Shown here: positions 1 through 13,561 of the stretch, one piece after another | How positions within the stretch are numbered: the stretch's first letter is position 1 | Layout: every line of letters begins with the position of its first letter | NCBI GenBank assembly: GCA_022393335.1 | Contig: JAJEKB010021308.1 | Coordinates: forward strand, 1,533,321-1,597,320 | Source: Macrotrachela quadricornifera | Taxonomy: Eukaryota; Rotifera; Eurotatoria; Philodinida; Philodinidae | DNA: 64,000 bases | Reading direction: 5' to 3' | Translations under genes and position numbers: made by a program | The notes under the pieces: generated by a model | Database searches by the model: none | Told to the model about the DNA's origin: nothing | The model's input: only the letters and a program-made list of their open reading frames with translations

Positions 1-119
1 CTATTGGATTTTTTCTGACGAGAATAGTCTTCGACATCGATAAAAAAACTTTCTGATTTGTGAAGAAATTACTGTTTTATCGTCATTTTCTCGAAAAAAA
101 CAGAAAATTTGAGAAAAAT

Positions 120-235
120 TCTTTACCGGGCCAGTACAGAAAATTTCGTTTCTACCGGCCGTTATACCAGCCGGTAAGAAATCCTCTACCGGACCGGACC
201 GGCCGGTTACCATTACCGGTTACAACTCTGTCTGA
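120..235. repeat. CCGG-rich palindromic repeat
   Basis: A short GC-rich island in AT-rich DNA, dense in CCGG, CCGGCCGG and ACCGGT motifs that are self-complementary. Similar CCGG-dense islands occur near 5010, 58640-58990 and 61358-61612. It may be the end of a dispersed element cut by the window edge. Short ORFs on both strands here look like by-products of the repeat. Confidence 0.4.
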
Positions 236-2783
236 AGGCATATTTCTTTCTGCAAAAAGGTACCAAGGTGTCCTGTTCTGCAAATTCTTTCTTTTAACAC
301 AGCTGTATTCATTTCAATTAGTTAGGCACGAATAACTACGCCGATGATACTTTTCATTTTGAACCAGTTCTGTTTATCCGAGCAAATTATCAACATAAGC
401 AACTAAATTAAATAACTTTAACAAAAAAATATTAGATCTTCTTATTTACTTTAAGTGATTTATACTCTCAGATAAAAGTCTTTCCTTCCTTATCTCAATG
501 CTATCATACTTTGCATCAAATTTATGGTCAAATAAAGATAAGACATACGAGTTTTATTTCAAAATAGTATACGTCACATTGAAATAAAACTCGTATGTCA
601 TATCTTTGCTCGCCTATTAATTTGAAGTAAAGTATGGTATTGTAGAAACAAAGGTAGGTGGAGAATACTTTTATCGAACTGTGTAGTTGTATAGAACGTA
701 AATATCGCCAGTGATAGATCGTATGCTTTAGAAAAAATAGTGCTGTTATGGAGCCCACCAAAATTTTGGGGTATGATACCTATTTTGTTTCAAGAACATT
801 CTTTTAACCAATAATTGTTTTCTGTTTTTTTGCATGAAAACATTATCTGAATCCTTTCCATTGTGTGAGCACAGTATAAGCAAAATAAACACATTTACTA
901 ACGATGTACTGGATAAAAAAGAATAGAAGACTTAGGGTCTTCTAATGTGTCGGGAGCTTTGGTGTATTTTATTTGAAACTTTTTATTAAAGAATAACAAG
1001 AAAAATAAAAGAAATTTGAATTAAAACTATAGAACTTCAGTTGAACAATTGATTACGTGAAACAAAGTAAGAGTGCTCTACTATATGAATTTCAGTAGTT
1101 TCTAGATGTTAAAATTCATCTATTATGCATTTCTTTCTCTGATGTGCCTCTCAGAACAAACTAGTTTTTCTTTTTTCTATCAAAACTTATTTTTTCATCA
1201 TTTCTTTGATTGTCTTTTGAATAATTATCCATTTGGCATATCTTTTACTAACATCAAAGTGCATCTTCTCCAAAGACAAAGCAACGTAAAAACGAATAAA
1301 ACACATGAGTTAATGAAGTATATTTTGATCAGTCCGTAACAGACATGCTTCTTTCTTTTTTACAAATATTCTGTAAATAAGCATTAAAACAAATCCATAT
1401 ACAGAACATATTGAAGAAAAAGATAAATTAAAAAAAGACCACTATCATAAACATGATGGTATCAGACAGAATGAAAGTTGATGCCTTGTCTAAAAACACA
1501 TCTCAAAATACAAGAAAGAATAATAGATATTGTTTTTATTTAATATTCATTATAACAGAACACTCTTACTTCATTTCAGATGAGCAGTTGTTCAATTGAA
1601 GTTCCACAGTTGTAGCTCAAATTTTTTTATTTTTATTTTTCAATAAAAAGTTTCAAATACAATAGACTATTTCGTAGGAGATATTCAGATGTTCAATCAA
1701 AGTTCAATATTCATAGATTTTTGAGCAAAACAAAATATTCAAAGCAAGGAAAAAGAATGATATCATCACCCTCTCCATCAAGAGTTACATAGGTCTCAAT
1801 AAAATAAAATTAAAATTTAACATCAAAGCCATATATGCAGACTTCTGCTAGAAGTCGCTTCTAGAGATCCCAGGCTGATTTTTTCTTGAGTTGTAGCCTA
1901 GGCATAGTACTTTTAATATGTAAAAACCTGGCCTCAAACCGATCCATATTTTGAGAGAAAATCGATCTTGAACAACTCAGTTTTTGAAAAACCTGCTTTT
2001 CGGACAAGTTTTCTGAAGACTGCAATTTTTAGGGAACATAGATCTTCTACTGGACTATCAATAGTCAAATGTTCAATGTTCTAGCTTATTGCTATCAAAA
2101 GTTATGAGGATTCAAAGTTGCTAAAAATGTGAATTTTTGTAAATATTAAAGGGCTTCCAGAAATGCAACGGTTAAAGAATTTTGGATGGAAATTTTATAG
2201 CAAGTGTAATTTACTAAGATACATATCTATAATAAGTTTCAGCTTGATTGACCAAGCCATTCTTGAAATATTGCCCCATTCGTATCCACAATTTTTGAGT
2301 TTTCGAATTTTGAAGTTTTTCGTAAAATGCTTATAACATTTGAAGGATTCAATATCTTTTTTAAATCGACTTGCGTCAAAATCCATCAAAAACATTGTTC
2401 TATCACATATTAAAAAATCAAGCAAATCTGAGAACTTTGATTGAGCAACTTCCGACGTGGCTTACATGCAGTGACTCATATACTATCTATAGAAAAAAGG
2501 TCTTATCTTTTTATCTTCATATCTCGAAGAGAGTTCGTCGAAAAGTTGTGAATTCTTTATGTAAGTAAAGTCTCATTTCATAAAGCGAAAATAAAATTGT
2601 GCTGGAAAAGTAAAGTGCTATAGGAAAAATTCATTAACACCGCGATATCCCGCCAGAAACACGCCATGGGCTTGAACTCTTTTAACTATAAACATAATTC
2701 ACAGAGATCTTTAAGATTCCCTTGTAAGTAAAACGATAAAAGGAGATATTTGTTAATGTTTCAGATAAGAATAAAAGTGAGAA
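236..2783. other. AT-rich stretch without a supported gene
   Basis: No ORF here has recognisable domains or splice-consistent continuation. It holds one near-perfect hairpin (534-607), listed separately. The last 200 bases are presumably the promoter region of the ART gene that starts at 2784, but no convincing core promoter motif is visible. Confidence 0.5.
534..607. repeat. 29-bp-stem hairpin
   Basis: Arms 534-562 and 579-607 are reverse complements with a single mismatch and a 16-nt loop. The size fits a small-RNA precursor-like foldback, but equally a tiny degenerate inverted-repeat element. Nothing in the sequence shows that it is transcribed. Confidence 0.55.
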
Positions 2784-3920
2784 ATGGCTTTGCCAAAACC
2801 GAAGACACAGAGTTCATTCAAGCATGTCGAGTGGATGTGGAGATCCAATCAAGATTCATTCTCGACATCTGTAAAAGAGCAATGGAGTTACTATTCAGAT
2901 GTGGAAAACATCATAATTGAGAGGGCATTTGTAAACAACCAGCCGACAGCTGTTCTTGACGAATATTACATCGATTTCAAGGAAGGTCGTCAAATATCAA
3001 TCACCGACGACTGCAAACAAATACCTGTCAAGCGTCTCATCAGAAATCGAGAAGACAAACATTTTCGCGAAACACGATTTGTAGATCTTCCTATTGTCAA
3101 TGGACGTTCGTTCGGGGGACAATATGGTTGGGTTTCCCCTTTCATCATCGAAGTACGAAGATATTTGGGACTTGGGGATAGCAAACTGCCGTCGAAAGAA
3201 TCAAAATTAATCCCGATAATCATTGAAAAAGCAGCGCAAGGCATTGTCGAAGAAGGAACACATATAAAGAAACGATATGAAGCAGAAGAAATAGCCAATC
3301 AACTTCTCGAACAGAAAAACAATGCAATGAAAGAAGTTTGGGAATGCTGCGTTTATTTATACACATTGGAAAGTTTCTTGTACAAACTATTGAACGAGAC
3401 GATGCGACTAATTGGAGACAAAAACAATGAGAAAGTCTGGAAAAGTAGAGTTCGCACTCTAGGACCATTTTGTTTGTTATTATGGGACGATCCTTTTAAT
3501 TCAAAAGTGACAGTGAATAAAACACTGTATCGTGGAGCAAGTTTGACGCCCGAAATGATCGACAGATATCGGCATATGGCCGAGAATAAAGACGAATACG
3601 GATCATTTCAAGCTTTTACATCGACGAGTCGAAATCGAAAAATGGCAGAACAATTCGGAAATACTTTATTTATTATGGAAGTCGAATGGGCTTTTATCGC
3701 TGATCTCAGTCATTTATCAGAATATGAAAACGAAGAAGAAGAATTAATCACACCTGGCGTTTGTTTTCGTGTTCAAAGTGTAGAAGCCAAAGAAAACAAG
3801 TATCACATCCATTTGAAATTAAGACAACGATTTTCGAGTAAGTTCAAATCAATATTTGTTTTGCTTGAAGAATTTCAATTAGAGAAAAGAATTAATTTAT
3901 CCAATGAAGTTCAATATTGA
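2784..3920 (+). CDS. WWE-domain mono-ADP-ribosyltransferase (ART)
   Basis: Single-exon protein of 378 residues. Residues 10-90 look like a WWE domain (W17, W34, E41, then a YYIDF strand), which in known proteins binds ADP-ribose-type ligands. Residues about 225-350 carry the arginine-type ART signature R-S-E: R250 in LYRG, S280-T-S in FTSTS, and the E318-x-E320 pair just before LITPG. The family moves ADP-ribose from NAD+ to a protein side chain. No signal peptide or membrane segment is visible, so a cytosolic or nuclear enzyme is likely. The middle section (residues 145-215) is helical and charged. The first ATG is followed directly by the WWE core, so the start is plausible. WWE-ART combinations are numerous in bdelloid rotifers. 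All three catalytic motifs are present, so it could be active; the substrate is unknown. Confidence 0.85.
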   Translation: MALPKPKTQSSFKHVEWMWRSNQDSFSTSVKEQWSYYSDVENIIIERAFVNNQPTAVLDEYYIDFKEGRQISITDDCKQIPVKRLIRNREDKHFRETRFVDLPIVNGRSFGGQYGWVSPFIIEVRRYLGLGDSKLPSKESKLIPIIIEKAAQGIVEEGTHIKKRYEAEEIANQLLEQKNNAMKEVWECCVYLYTLESFLYKLLNETMRLIGDKNNEKVWKSRVRTLGPFCLLLWDDPFNSKVTVNKTLYRGASLTPEMIDRYRHMAENKDEYGSFQAFTSTSRNRKMAEQFGNTLFIMEVEWAFIADLSHLSEYENEEEELITPGVCFRVQSVEAKENKYHIHLKLRQRFSSKFKSIFVLLEEFQLEKRINLSNEVQY

Positions 3921-4111
3921 AATCAATGAAAATGAATTAAAAGAAAAGGACAGTTGTGTTTTTTCATGTTCGACCAGATTCTCCTCGATTTTGAACGGAT
4001 TATCATACCATTTTTATCGTTCCCAATTAACCAACTACGTAGTACATTTTATATATTTTACTATTGCGTTTTAAAGTTATCTTCATGAAATAATATCAAA
4101 ATCTAACGAGG

Positions 4112-6284
4112 AAATATTTGCAGGTGTTTCATTCTGATTCGGTTTGTTTCCATATCATTCAATACGAAACCTCGAGTAGATAAAAAGACTAAAAGGACCT
4201 AGGTCGACGACTCCTTCTCGAAACGTTATGGCCGTTTTTACTGACTTTTCGACCGATTCCAAGATGTTTACCCAAGAATCGAATTACGAAATTTAGAACT
4301 GAAAATTTGTCTATAAATACAGGGGTATTGCATAAGTTTCGGCCCATTTTTGTTTTTTTTCCTATCTTTATCATAGCCATTATAGAAAGATATTGAGTAT
4401 AGGTTTTTGAGGGGCAATATCGAAGCTATCATGCCAAAATATCAGTGATGAATAGTTCGACGGTGGATTCCATTGGATTCCGTCAAAATCCTGATTTTGA
4501 ATCCACTATCGGTTCTCTAGTATTGGAATCTCATCGAATCGTGCAGAAATCGATCGAAATCTTTTTGCAATCCGGTTGCTAAAATTCTTATCAAATCTGA
4601 CAGTTGATTGGATCCTATTAAAATCGATCGGATTCGCTGTCAGATTAATTCGTCTGGATTTCCACATAATTTCATTCGGGAGATATAATGATTTTCCACA
4701 AACTTCCTTTTTAGAATATTCAGTTGCGTATCACTCCAAAATGTTTCCAGAAAGGACTAATTCGCCATACTCAGGCAATTGAAAATATTTGTTTTTCGTT
4801 TAAAAACGCTCTACCATGATTATACGGAATTTTTTCACATCTGATATTTTCTCACTATACGACTAAACAAGGCTATGCTGTAAGAAACATCCTGTAAACG
4901 TACCAGATCGTTTTGTAACAAAAAACAAATATCACTAGTTGACTTAGCATGGCTGATCAAATTTGGAATTCTACCGATTCTTTCGATTCAGTTCAGACTA
5001 ACTTTTAGACCGGCCGGTCTTTTAACAGTTTTTACCGATCATTTTTTAATTTTGAAAGGCTTCTTAAGTAACTAAAACTTTCCCGTTCTGTTCATTCAAA
5101 TCTCACCTCTAAATATTCAGTAATATTTCCACTACAGAATGAGTGTCAAGGTTCGTTGAATAAGTTTTCTTATGCACACATAAAACTTCTCAGACGTTTG
5201 AAGGTGGTATCGATTCATCCAATATGTTTTCCATCTTGAAATTTTGGGCTCATTTCTCTGGTCTATTTCTGAACAGCTATCAAAGAATCTCAATATCTTG
5301 TACTTTCCAGTTTGCGCTTGCATAATAAAATATCAGTTTCATTAAATTTTAATTTATATATATATATATAACTTCAAATATATTTAAACCTGTAAGATCT
5401 TCATCGTATTAAGTAATATATAACCATATATGATTATATATATGAAAAAAGCTTCGAAACTCGCAAGACCCATGCCTGCGTATAAAAGTGACTGATTATT
5501 TTTTTCTGGAGATATTTTAGACAGATAAGGGATCATATATCACAAATGACAGTTTCTCGAGAATGTTTATATCTCTTGAACGGAATAACTGAGAAAGGTC
5601 AATCTTGTGTAGATTGATAAAGAGTAATATTTATTATTGTATCTAATGATGATATTATATTTCAATCTGAATAGATAAAAGCCTTCGAGTGGATCGAACT
5701 TAACTTTTTCAAAAATTTCATTAATTCAATTCTCTCTTTCAGTTCATGAAAATTGCATATATTTTTTTCGCATGATAGCTTCGATGTTACTCCTCAAGAA
5801 TCTAGGTTAAATATCTTTTCACAATAGAACATGATAAAGATAGGGAAAAAATGCGTCGAAATTTATGAAACGCTGTGCAAGTCTAATGTTCCTCAGAATA
5901 TCTTGAAAATTTAAACGAAATAGAATATTCCTTTCTCATGGTATTAATTTGTCAAATGATCTCGATTCTTGTGACTTAGCTTTGATAAGCGACTATTTTT
6001 TGAAAATTAATATCCTGAGAAGAGAAAATACTGTTTGGTTTAATGCTGTAGAACATTCTAAGAGCCATTAGACCAATATACAGACGAAGTTTAAAATCTA
6101 AATTCAGCTATTTGATATTCCGATATACATCGTGGAATGGGTCGAAAAATAAGTAAAACGACCATAACTTTTGTAGAAAGAGCTATCGGCCGGAATTCTT
6201 TTAGTCTTTTTATCTACTCAAAGTTCCCTACCGAATGATTTATAAATGAACCGAATCAAAATGAGAAACCTGGAGATATTTTGT
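4112..6284. mobile_element. Diverged inverted-repeat (foldback) element, about 2.2 kb
   Basis: Arms 4112-4436 and 5769-6284 are imperfect reverse complements. Matching landmarks include GGTTTCATTCTGATTCGG with its complement near 6255, TAGATAAAAAGACTAAAAGG with its complement near 6205, and GAAGCTATCATG with its complement at 5771. The 1.3-kb centre has no credible coding region, only short ORFs and a TA microsatellite near 5356. Probably an old non-autonomous DNA transposon. No target duplication was recognised. Confidence 0.5.
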
Positions 6285-9200
6285 CTTAAATGTAAACAAA
6301 ATGGATTTGAATGAGAAATAAAGAAATTCGACTGTCTTCGATCGATTGATTACGAAATTTTAAAAGAACGTTTTTCGTAAAATTCGAGCCTATTTGAAAA
6401 GACTTTAGTTGAGATTTATTTTCTATTATTAGAAATGAAACTTTTATTTTCTTATTTTTATTTTATATCATCAAAAGCAAAAGGTTAATTAAATACGTAT
6501 CGTCAGTAGATGATTTTTCAATGTACTTGTTTGATTAAAACGAGGACAAGCCTATTGACTTTATTGAGTAATAGATAGGGAACGAAATTATATATCAATA
6601 TTTCGATTAATTTCCTTTGTTCAGTTAAATATTTAACTTCTTAATGAATCTTGAGGGTGAGGGTGAGAGAAATTTCCTTCAGTTAGAAGACAAAGAAAAT
6701 TTCTGAATAGATTTCTATTGAACTTTTGACATTTCACTAAGTTATTTACACAAGAAATTATTATGGAAACATTTGATTTTAGTTTACATTTACGTTGTTC
6801 TTCTGTTCTTTACTTTTTCTCACCTGAGTTGATTGATTAATTATTTTTTGTTCTTTATTTCGTTATACTATTTTTATAATCATTCACATCGTATACAATT
6901 AAATTAAGTCATATATTTAATAATTAATATTAGAATAGATTTATTTTGTTTTCTTTAAAATTATTTATTAAATTGTTTTCCATTTCTATTATAATTAAAA
7001 TCAAACTTTATTCCAATAATTCTGTTATTTATGTAAATATAGTTTATTATCAGTATCAATTGGCGAATTTATTGGTATAAATTATGTTAAATTTAATAAA
7101 TAAGATTTTTTTGATTTGATCTTTAGTTGATTTTTGAATTTGATTCATTTTATTCTAATTCCTCGTTTAGAGAAGATTGAACGCTGTACTCTCATTTTCG
7201 AATTCTTTACTATTTTTACATATACATTCATAGGTCTACGAAAATTAAAATTTATCCTGTTTTACGTTGCTGTATAAAATTTGACTTTTTACAAATGATA
7301 TCTAATGCTTTAGTTCTAGTACCAGTTGTAGTGTATTGGATGCCTTTAGCTATTTTAGTTCCTTTAGGTCTCTCTAGTTCTAGTACTGAAGAAACTGAAG
7401 GGACCAAAAGAAGTAAAAGGACCTACAGGAACTCAAAAAACTAACAGATGATATATTTTATATAAGTAAAACAGGACAAATTAAATTTATCGTGAACTTC
7501 TAATTATTGTTTGCTTTTTCATTTTCAAAGCATTTTCGTTCAGACAATATTTATCGGCGATTAGAAAAGGACATTGATTTCTTTCATTTCTTCTAATAAA
7601 CGTTTCAGTTTTTATTCGATAAAAAAAAGAAAATAATTGTTCGATCAGAATCATTACATTTAATGTTAAGAAAACCGATAAAATGTAAATAATTTATTCT
7701 AATAATTTTATTTTGAATTCAAACAAATACAATGATAAATTTCACCCAATCAACTTTACAATACTGAATAATCTTATCGATTTGAATTTTTCATAGATGA
7801 AGTTCATTATAGTTTATGAGTAAAAGAATTTCTATTTTCAATTCATTTGTTTCACAACAAGATCAACAAAAAATCATTAATTCAATCAATGGGATATTCC
7901 CAAATTCCTCACGTTTAACTAGTACATTGAAGGTGAATTAAACGAAAAATTCGAATTCTCATTTTACTCTATTGGAATCAAAAAGAAATCTATTAGATAT
8001 CATCTTTCTTTAAGAGAAAATAAATATCAATTTATTAACTTCTAGTTCTAAATGGATAAGATCAACTTGCATACATATCAAGCTGTCATACTTATATGAC
8101 TTTTAACGAAAATTATTTATTATAATCTACTGGGATGAGTTTTAATTTCAAGACAAATAATTGCTTGTGTTACATGAAATCACAATAACTATATACGAAT
8201 TGTTTATTTAATGACAAAATTGATTTCAAGACGGAACAAAACTAAAAATATACAAAAGTTTTGAACTAGTGAGAGGATAGAGAGACTTACAGTAATATAA
8301 AATAATAGTTAATATCCGATATTCTTATTCGGAGTGAATTAAAAGAAGGTCTTCAATAGATGAAAAAGAAATTCAGGAAGGAAATATGATAACGAGTTTC
8401 TTTGTTTAGAAGAATTAGCGATTATAACATCTAGTAATATTTTTACATAATGGAAACAAAATCCAAAGAAAGCATTTTCGAATTCATCATTTTTCTCTTT
8501 GTTGATTTCGAAGAAATATTTAAAATGATCACGATGTGTTGATGATATTATCTATTAAAAATATTTATCTTCTCAATATAAGTTTTAATTATTTTATCGA
8601 AGATCAAATTTAATTTCATCATACATCTAAATTATTCTTTCATTCAAATACCTTGTTCACATTCAATATAATCAAAAGACAATTATTTTTTTCATTATTT
8701 CCATTTCATCAATGTTCTCTTCAACGTGGATAAAATGACTTGTGAATGAAATACTTCGTACATTTTAGAAATTATTTTCAAAATAATTCAGAATTCTCTT
8801 TATTTCTCTTATGAACATTGATGACCGCCAATTTTGTTAGAATTTCGAGATTGACTAGGATTTATCTTTCTTTTCTATCTTTTTATTCAATGGCATTCAT
8901 CGAAAAGTATTTTCATTATTAAAATTACTTTTCTCGAGATCAATGAACCAATTTTTATTGTTTCATTGTATACAATTTTTAATTAAAAGCAATAAACAAT
9001 ATTTCTATGACATCGAATTCAATTCATATGTTGTTTAGCACATAGGGTCTCTTTCCATCTTTATCTTTCAAAACATAAAACCGTTCAAATTGAAAAAAGT
9101 CGTTTATTAATGTCTTTTCGCATTGAAACATTTATCTTCATCTTTCTGTTCCATTTGGAAACATTGCAACTGCCAAGATTTATTTTACTTGGACTAAATA

Positions 9201-10587
9201 TGTTCTTGTCGGCAAACAATACTATTGGTAATTTCTCAAAACCCCAATTTTCAATTATTTACGGTAATCATTGAGAAAAGATCATCATTCAAATGTACTC
9301 GAAAATACTGAGCTCAAGGATACCTAGGCACTGAGAAAGCCTTAGGAAAGCATCCGATATAGGCACTTCGAAAAATCTCAATAACTTTACTGGTGCAGGT
9401 TCTACATTGGTTACCCATAACAGTATATTTGCCAAACAAAAACTTGCATCTGCATCCCCATCTATAATTCTGTTGAAAACATCTCTACAGGATGCTCCAG
9501 ATTTGTCGCCTTGAGTTTAGCAAATCTTCATTCATTGTTTTCTTTTCATACTAACTTCTGCTAGATTATTTCTTGACTACTTACTAGTCGAGAACATGCC
9601 TATTTTGAACTTAAATTGAGACAGGACCACCCTAAAGTAGTGTGATAAAGATCCGATCAGCTCAAGTCTGGTCACATGTCTAAATTTGATTTGCATGAGT
9701 TTTCAGAATTTGAAATGTTAAATTTAATAAAGTCGAAAAAATATGCCAAATTTCTTTGAAAGAAACCAAAATTAAAAAGAAAAGGTTAGGTTTGTTCATC
9801 AATATACTGCAATTTTGGCAATATGGTGTCACAAAGTACAGTGAAATAGTACTCAATTAAGTCTTTAATTACTACCTTCAAGCACCAATTTACCAAACGC
9901 TTTCCCACAGGGTATCTACCTGAGTATTTACTACGTCCTTGAAATTACTTTAAGATACTACTGCACCAAAAATTTCCTCACACATACCACTCGCCGGATA
10001 CTTTTTCAGTTACTCCAGCTCAATGTGTTACCCATGCTAATATTTAACACTTTCAAAAGCAAGTGAATCCAAAAATAAAGAGCACTTAATTCATTTCATG
10101 CCAAAAAATCATTCTGCGAATATCTAAAAAAAACTATTCTAATTTCCGTTAAACACCCATTTTGAGTTAATGAGACGCAGATATCTACAACTAGTGCATG
10201 TATTTCCCATCAAAACTTCCCCTAAATAAAAAGTATTTCTTCAAACAAAATATTGCAATCCCACCTCAAACTTGTATTCAACCAAAAAAGAATTTCCCGG
10301 CATCTACGAAACTCAACAAACCACATGTATTTCACTATATATCACAGCACCGATAGTCACCTACCACAAATTTTCCAAAAAACCTTGATCAAGCGCCCAT
10401 TTTTTCTTTTTTCAGTGCCACAAACCAATGAACTTTCGACTTATAACAAAACAAACCGAAAAAAAAATAAGTTTTGAACCCCTTCGATTCACATATAAAA
10501 ATAATCCAAACAAACTATCTATATCTTACCGTAAAACGCTTCACAATTTCTAAAAAAAAACATGGTAGAACCACACAAATATTTCGA
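6285..10587. other. Very AT-rich region without a supported gene
   Basis: More than 4 kb of A/T-dominated sequence. The only ORF over 60 codons (10253-10477) is low complexity with no recognisable domain. A short GAGGGTGAGGGTGAG tract lies near 6653. Nothing else supportable was seen. Confidence 0.5.
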
Positions 10588-13561
10588 CGATCCTCATTTC
10601 AATGACAATCATATTCATTTGCATTCGTTCAATCAATTAATAATTGAACAAGATTATCGTAGGACTCATTCTCAATTGATGAGATCTTCATTTCAAAGAA
10701 AATCATATTTTTTTCCATTAGTTCAATCAATTAACAATTGAATAAAACAATGCTGACACTCATTCTCAATTCATATAATCTTCACTTTAATGAAAATCAT
10801 ATTTACTATCACTAGTTCAATGAATTAATAATTGAATAAGATTATGCTAAGATTTATTCTCAATTGATCTGATTTTCATTTCAGTGAAAATCATCTACAT
10901 TTTCATTAGTTCAATCAATTATCAATTGAATAAGATTATGATGAGACTCATTCTTAAATAATACAATCCTCGTTTCAATGGAAATCAAATATGTTTTCAT
11001 TATTTGAATCAGTTAACAATTGAATAATACTATCGTTATGAGAGTCATTCCTAATTGATATAATCCCCATTTCCATGTAAACCATTTATTTTCATTGGTT
11101 CAATCAAATGATAATTAAATGAAATTATGATGAGACCCATTCTCAATTCATATGATGTTTCTTTCAAGGAAAATCATATGTATTTCAATTAGATTAATCA
11201 ATTAATAATTGAATAAAATTATGTTCTGACTCATTCTCAATTGATATGATGTTCATTTCAATGAAAATCATATTTCTTTTCATTATTTCGATCAATGAAT
11301 AATTAAATAAGATTATGCTAAGACTTATTCTCAATTGATATGATGTTCATTTCAACGAAAATCATATTTCTTTTCATTAGTTCAATCAATTAACAATGTA
11401 TAAGATCATGCTAAGATTCATGCTCAATTGATATGATGTTCATTTCCATGAAAATCATATTTATTTCCATTACTTCAATCAATTAATAATTAAATAAGAT
11501 TATCGTAAGACTCATCCTCAACTGATCTGATCTTCATCTCAATAAAATTCATATTTCTTTTATTCCTTCAATCAATTAATAATTGAATAAGATTATCATG
11601 AGACTCATTCTCAATTAATATCATCTTCATTTCAATGACAGTCCGAATTATTTTCATTAATTCACTCAATTAACAATAGAATAATATTATTTTCAGACAT
11701 ATTCTGAATTAATATAATCTTCATTTCAATGAGAATCCTACTTATTTTCATTAGTTCAATCAATTATTAATTGAATAAGATGATGGTAAGGCTGATTCTC
11801 AATTGAAGTAATCTTCATTTCAATGAATATCATATTTATTTGCATTGTTTTAATGAATTAATAATTGAATCAGATTATAATGAGGCTCATTCTCAATTGA
11901 TATAATCTTCATTTCAATAAAAATCATATTTATTTTCATTACTACAATCTATTAACAACTGAATAAGATTATGATAGGACGCATTCCCAATTCATATGAT
12001 GTTCATTTCAATGAAAATCATATTGATTTTCATTATTTCTATCAATGAATAATTGAATAAGATTATGATGAGACTTATTCTCAATTGATGAGATCTTGAT
12101 TTCGATGAAAATCATATTTCTTTTCATTACTTCAATGAATTAGCAACTGAATAAGATTATGATGAGACTGATTCTCAAAATATATGATGTTCATTTCAAT
12201 AAAAATCATGTTGATTTTTATTAGTTCAATCAATTAATAACTGAATAAGATTATCGTGATAAGACTCATTCTCAATTCATATGATCTTTATATCAATGAA
12301 AATCATATTTATTTTCAGTAGTTGAATCAATTAATAATTGAATAAGATTATCGTAATACTTATTCCCAATTGATCTGATCTTTATTTTTAATGAAAATTA
12401 TATTTTTTTTCGTTACTTCAATCAATTTATAATTGAATAAAATTATGCTGAGACTCATTTTCAATTCATATCATATTCATTGGAATGAAAACCATAATTA
12501 TTAGCATTGATTCACTCAATTAACAATTGAATAAGAGTTTTTTCACACGCATTCTGAATTAATATGATCTTTATTTCAATGAAAATCACATTTATTTCCA
12601 ATAGTTTAATCAATTATTAATTGAATAAGATTATGATGAGACTCATTCTTAAATAATACAATCTTCATTTCAATGAATATCATTTTTTTTATCGTTTCAA
12701 TGAAATAATAATCGAATAAGATTATGATAAGACTCAATCTGAATTGATATGATCTTTATTTCAATGATATTCATGTTTATGTTCATTACTGGAATCAACC
12801 AATAATTGAATAAGATTATGATGAGATGCATTTTCAATGAATATGATCTCCACTTCAATGAAAATCACATGTATTTTCGTTAGTTCAACGAATTAATAGT
12901 TGAATAAGATTATCGTAAGACTTAATCTGAATTGATATGATCTTTACTTCAATGAAGTTCATGTTTGTGTTCATACTGGAATCAATTAATATTTGAATAA
13001 GATTATGGTGAGACTCATTCTCAATTGATATGATGTTCATTTCAATGAAAATCATATTTATTTTCATTACTTCAATCAATTAACAACTGAATAAGATTAT
13101 GGTAACACTCATACTGAATTGATATGATCTTTATTTTATTAAAATTCATATTTACTTTCAATAATGGAATCAGTTAACAATTGAATAATATTGTCTTTAG
13201 AGTCATTCTCAATTGATATGATCTTCAGTTCAATGAAAGTGATATTTTATTTCATTACTTCAATGAATTAGTAATTGAATAAGATTATCTTCGGACTAAT
13301 TTTGAATTGATATGATAGTGATTTCAGCAAAAATCATATTTATTTGCATTAGTTTAATCAATTAATAATTGAATAAAACTATGCTGAGACTGATTTTTGA
13401 TTCATATGATATCGATTGCAATAAAAATTATATTCATTTTCATTCGAACAATCAATCGATAATTGAATAAGATTATGCTGAGACTGATTTGCAATTGATA
13501 TGATATGGATTCCAATGAAAATCATATGTATTTTCATTAGTTCAATCAATTAATAGTTGAA
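10588..13561. repeat. 3-kb satellite array, about 94-bp unit, about 32 copies
   Basis: A head-to-tail array whose units share landmarks in fixed order: GATTATGATGAGACTCATTC, TCAATTGATATGATCTTCAT, TTCAATGAAAATCATATTTA, and TTCAATCAATTAATAATTG followed by AATAA. Spacing between equivalent landmarks is about 93-94 bp. Copies differ by substitutions and small indels, so the array is old or evolves locally. Each unit holds short palindromes (TCAATTGA, and CAATTAATAATTG in variants). No long ORF survives in any frame. The edges are sharp, at about 10588 and at AGTTGAAGGTACG near 13561. Confidence 0.9.

Noticed and set aside
6653..6668. GAGGGTGAGGGTGAG as telomere-like repeat
   Set aside because: Too short and not matching the TGTGGG-type telomeric repeat known to me for bdelloids.
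12885..13079. 64-codon minus-strand ORF
   Set aside because: Lies entirely in the 94-bp satellite; not conserved between units.
10588..13561. CRISPR-like array
   Set aside because: Repeats are contiguous and diverged with no unique spacers, in eukaryotic DNA.
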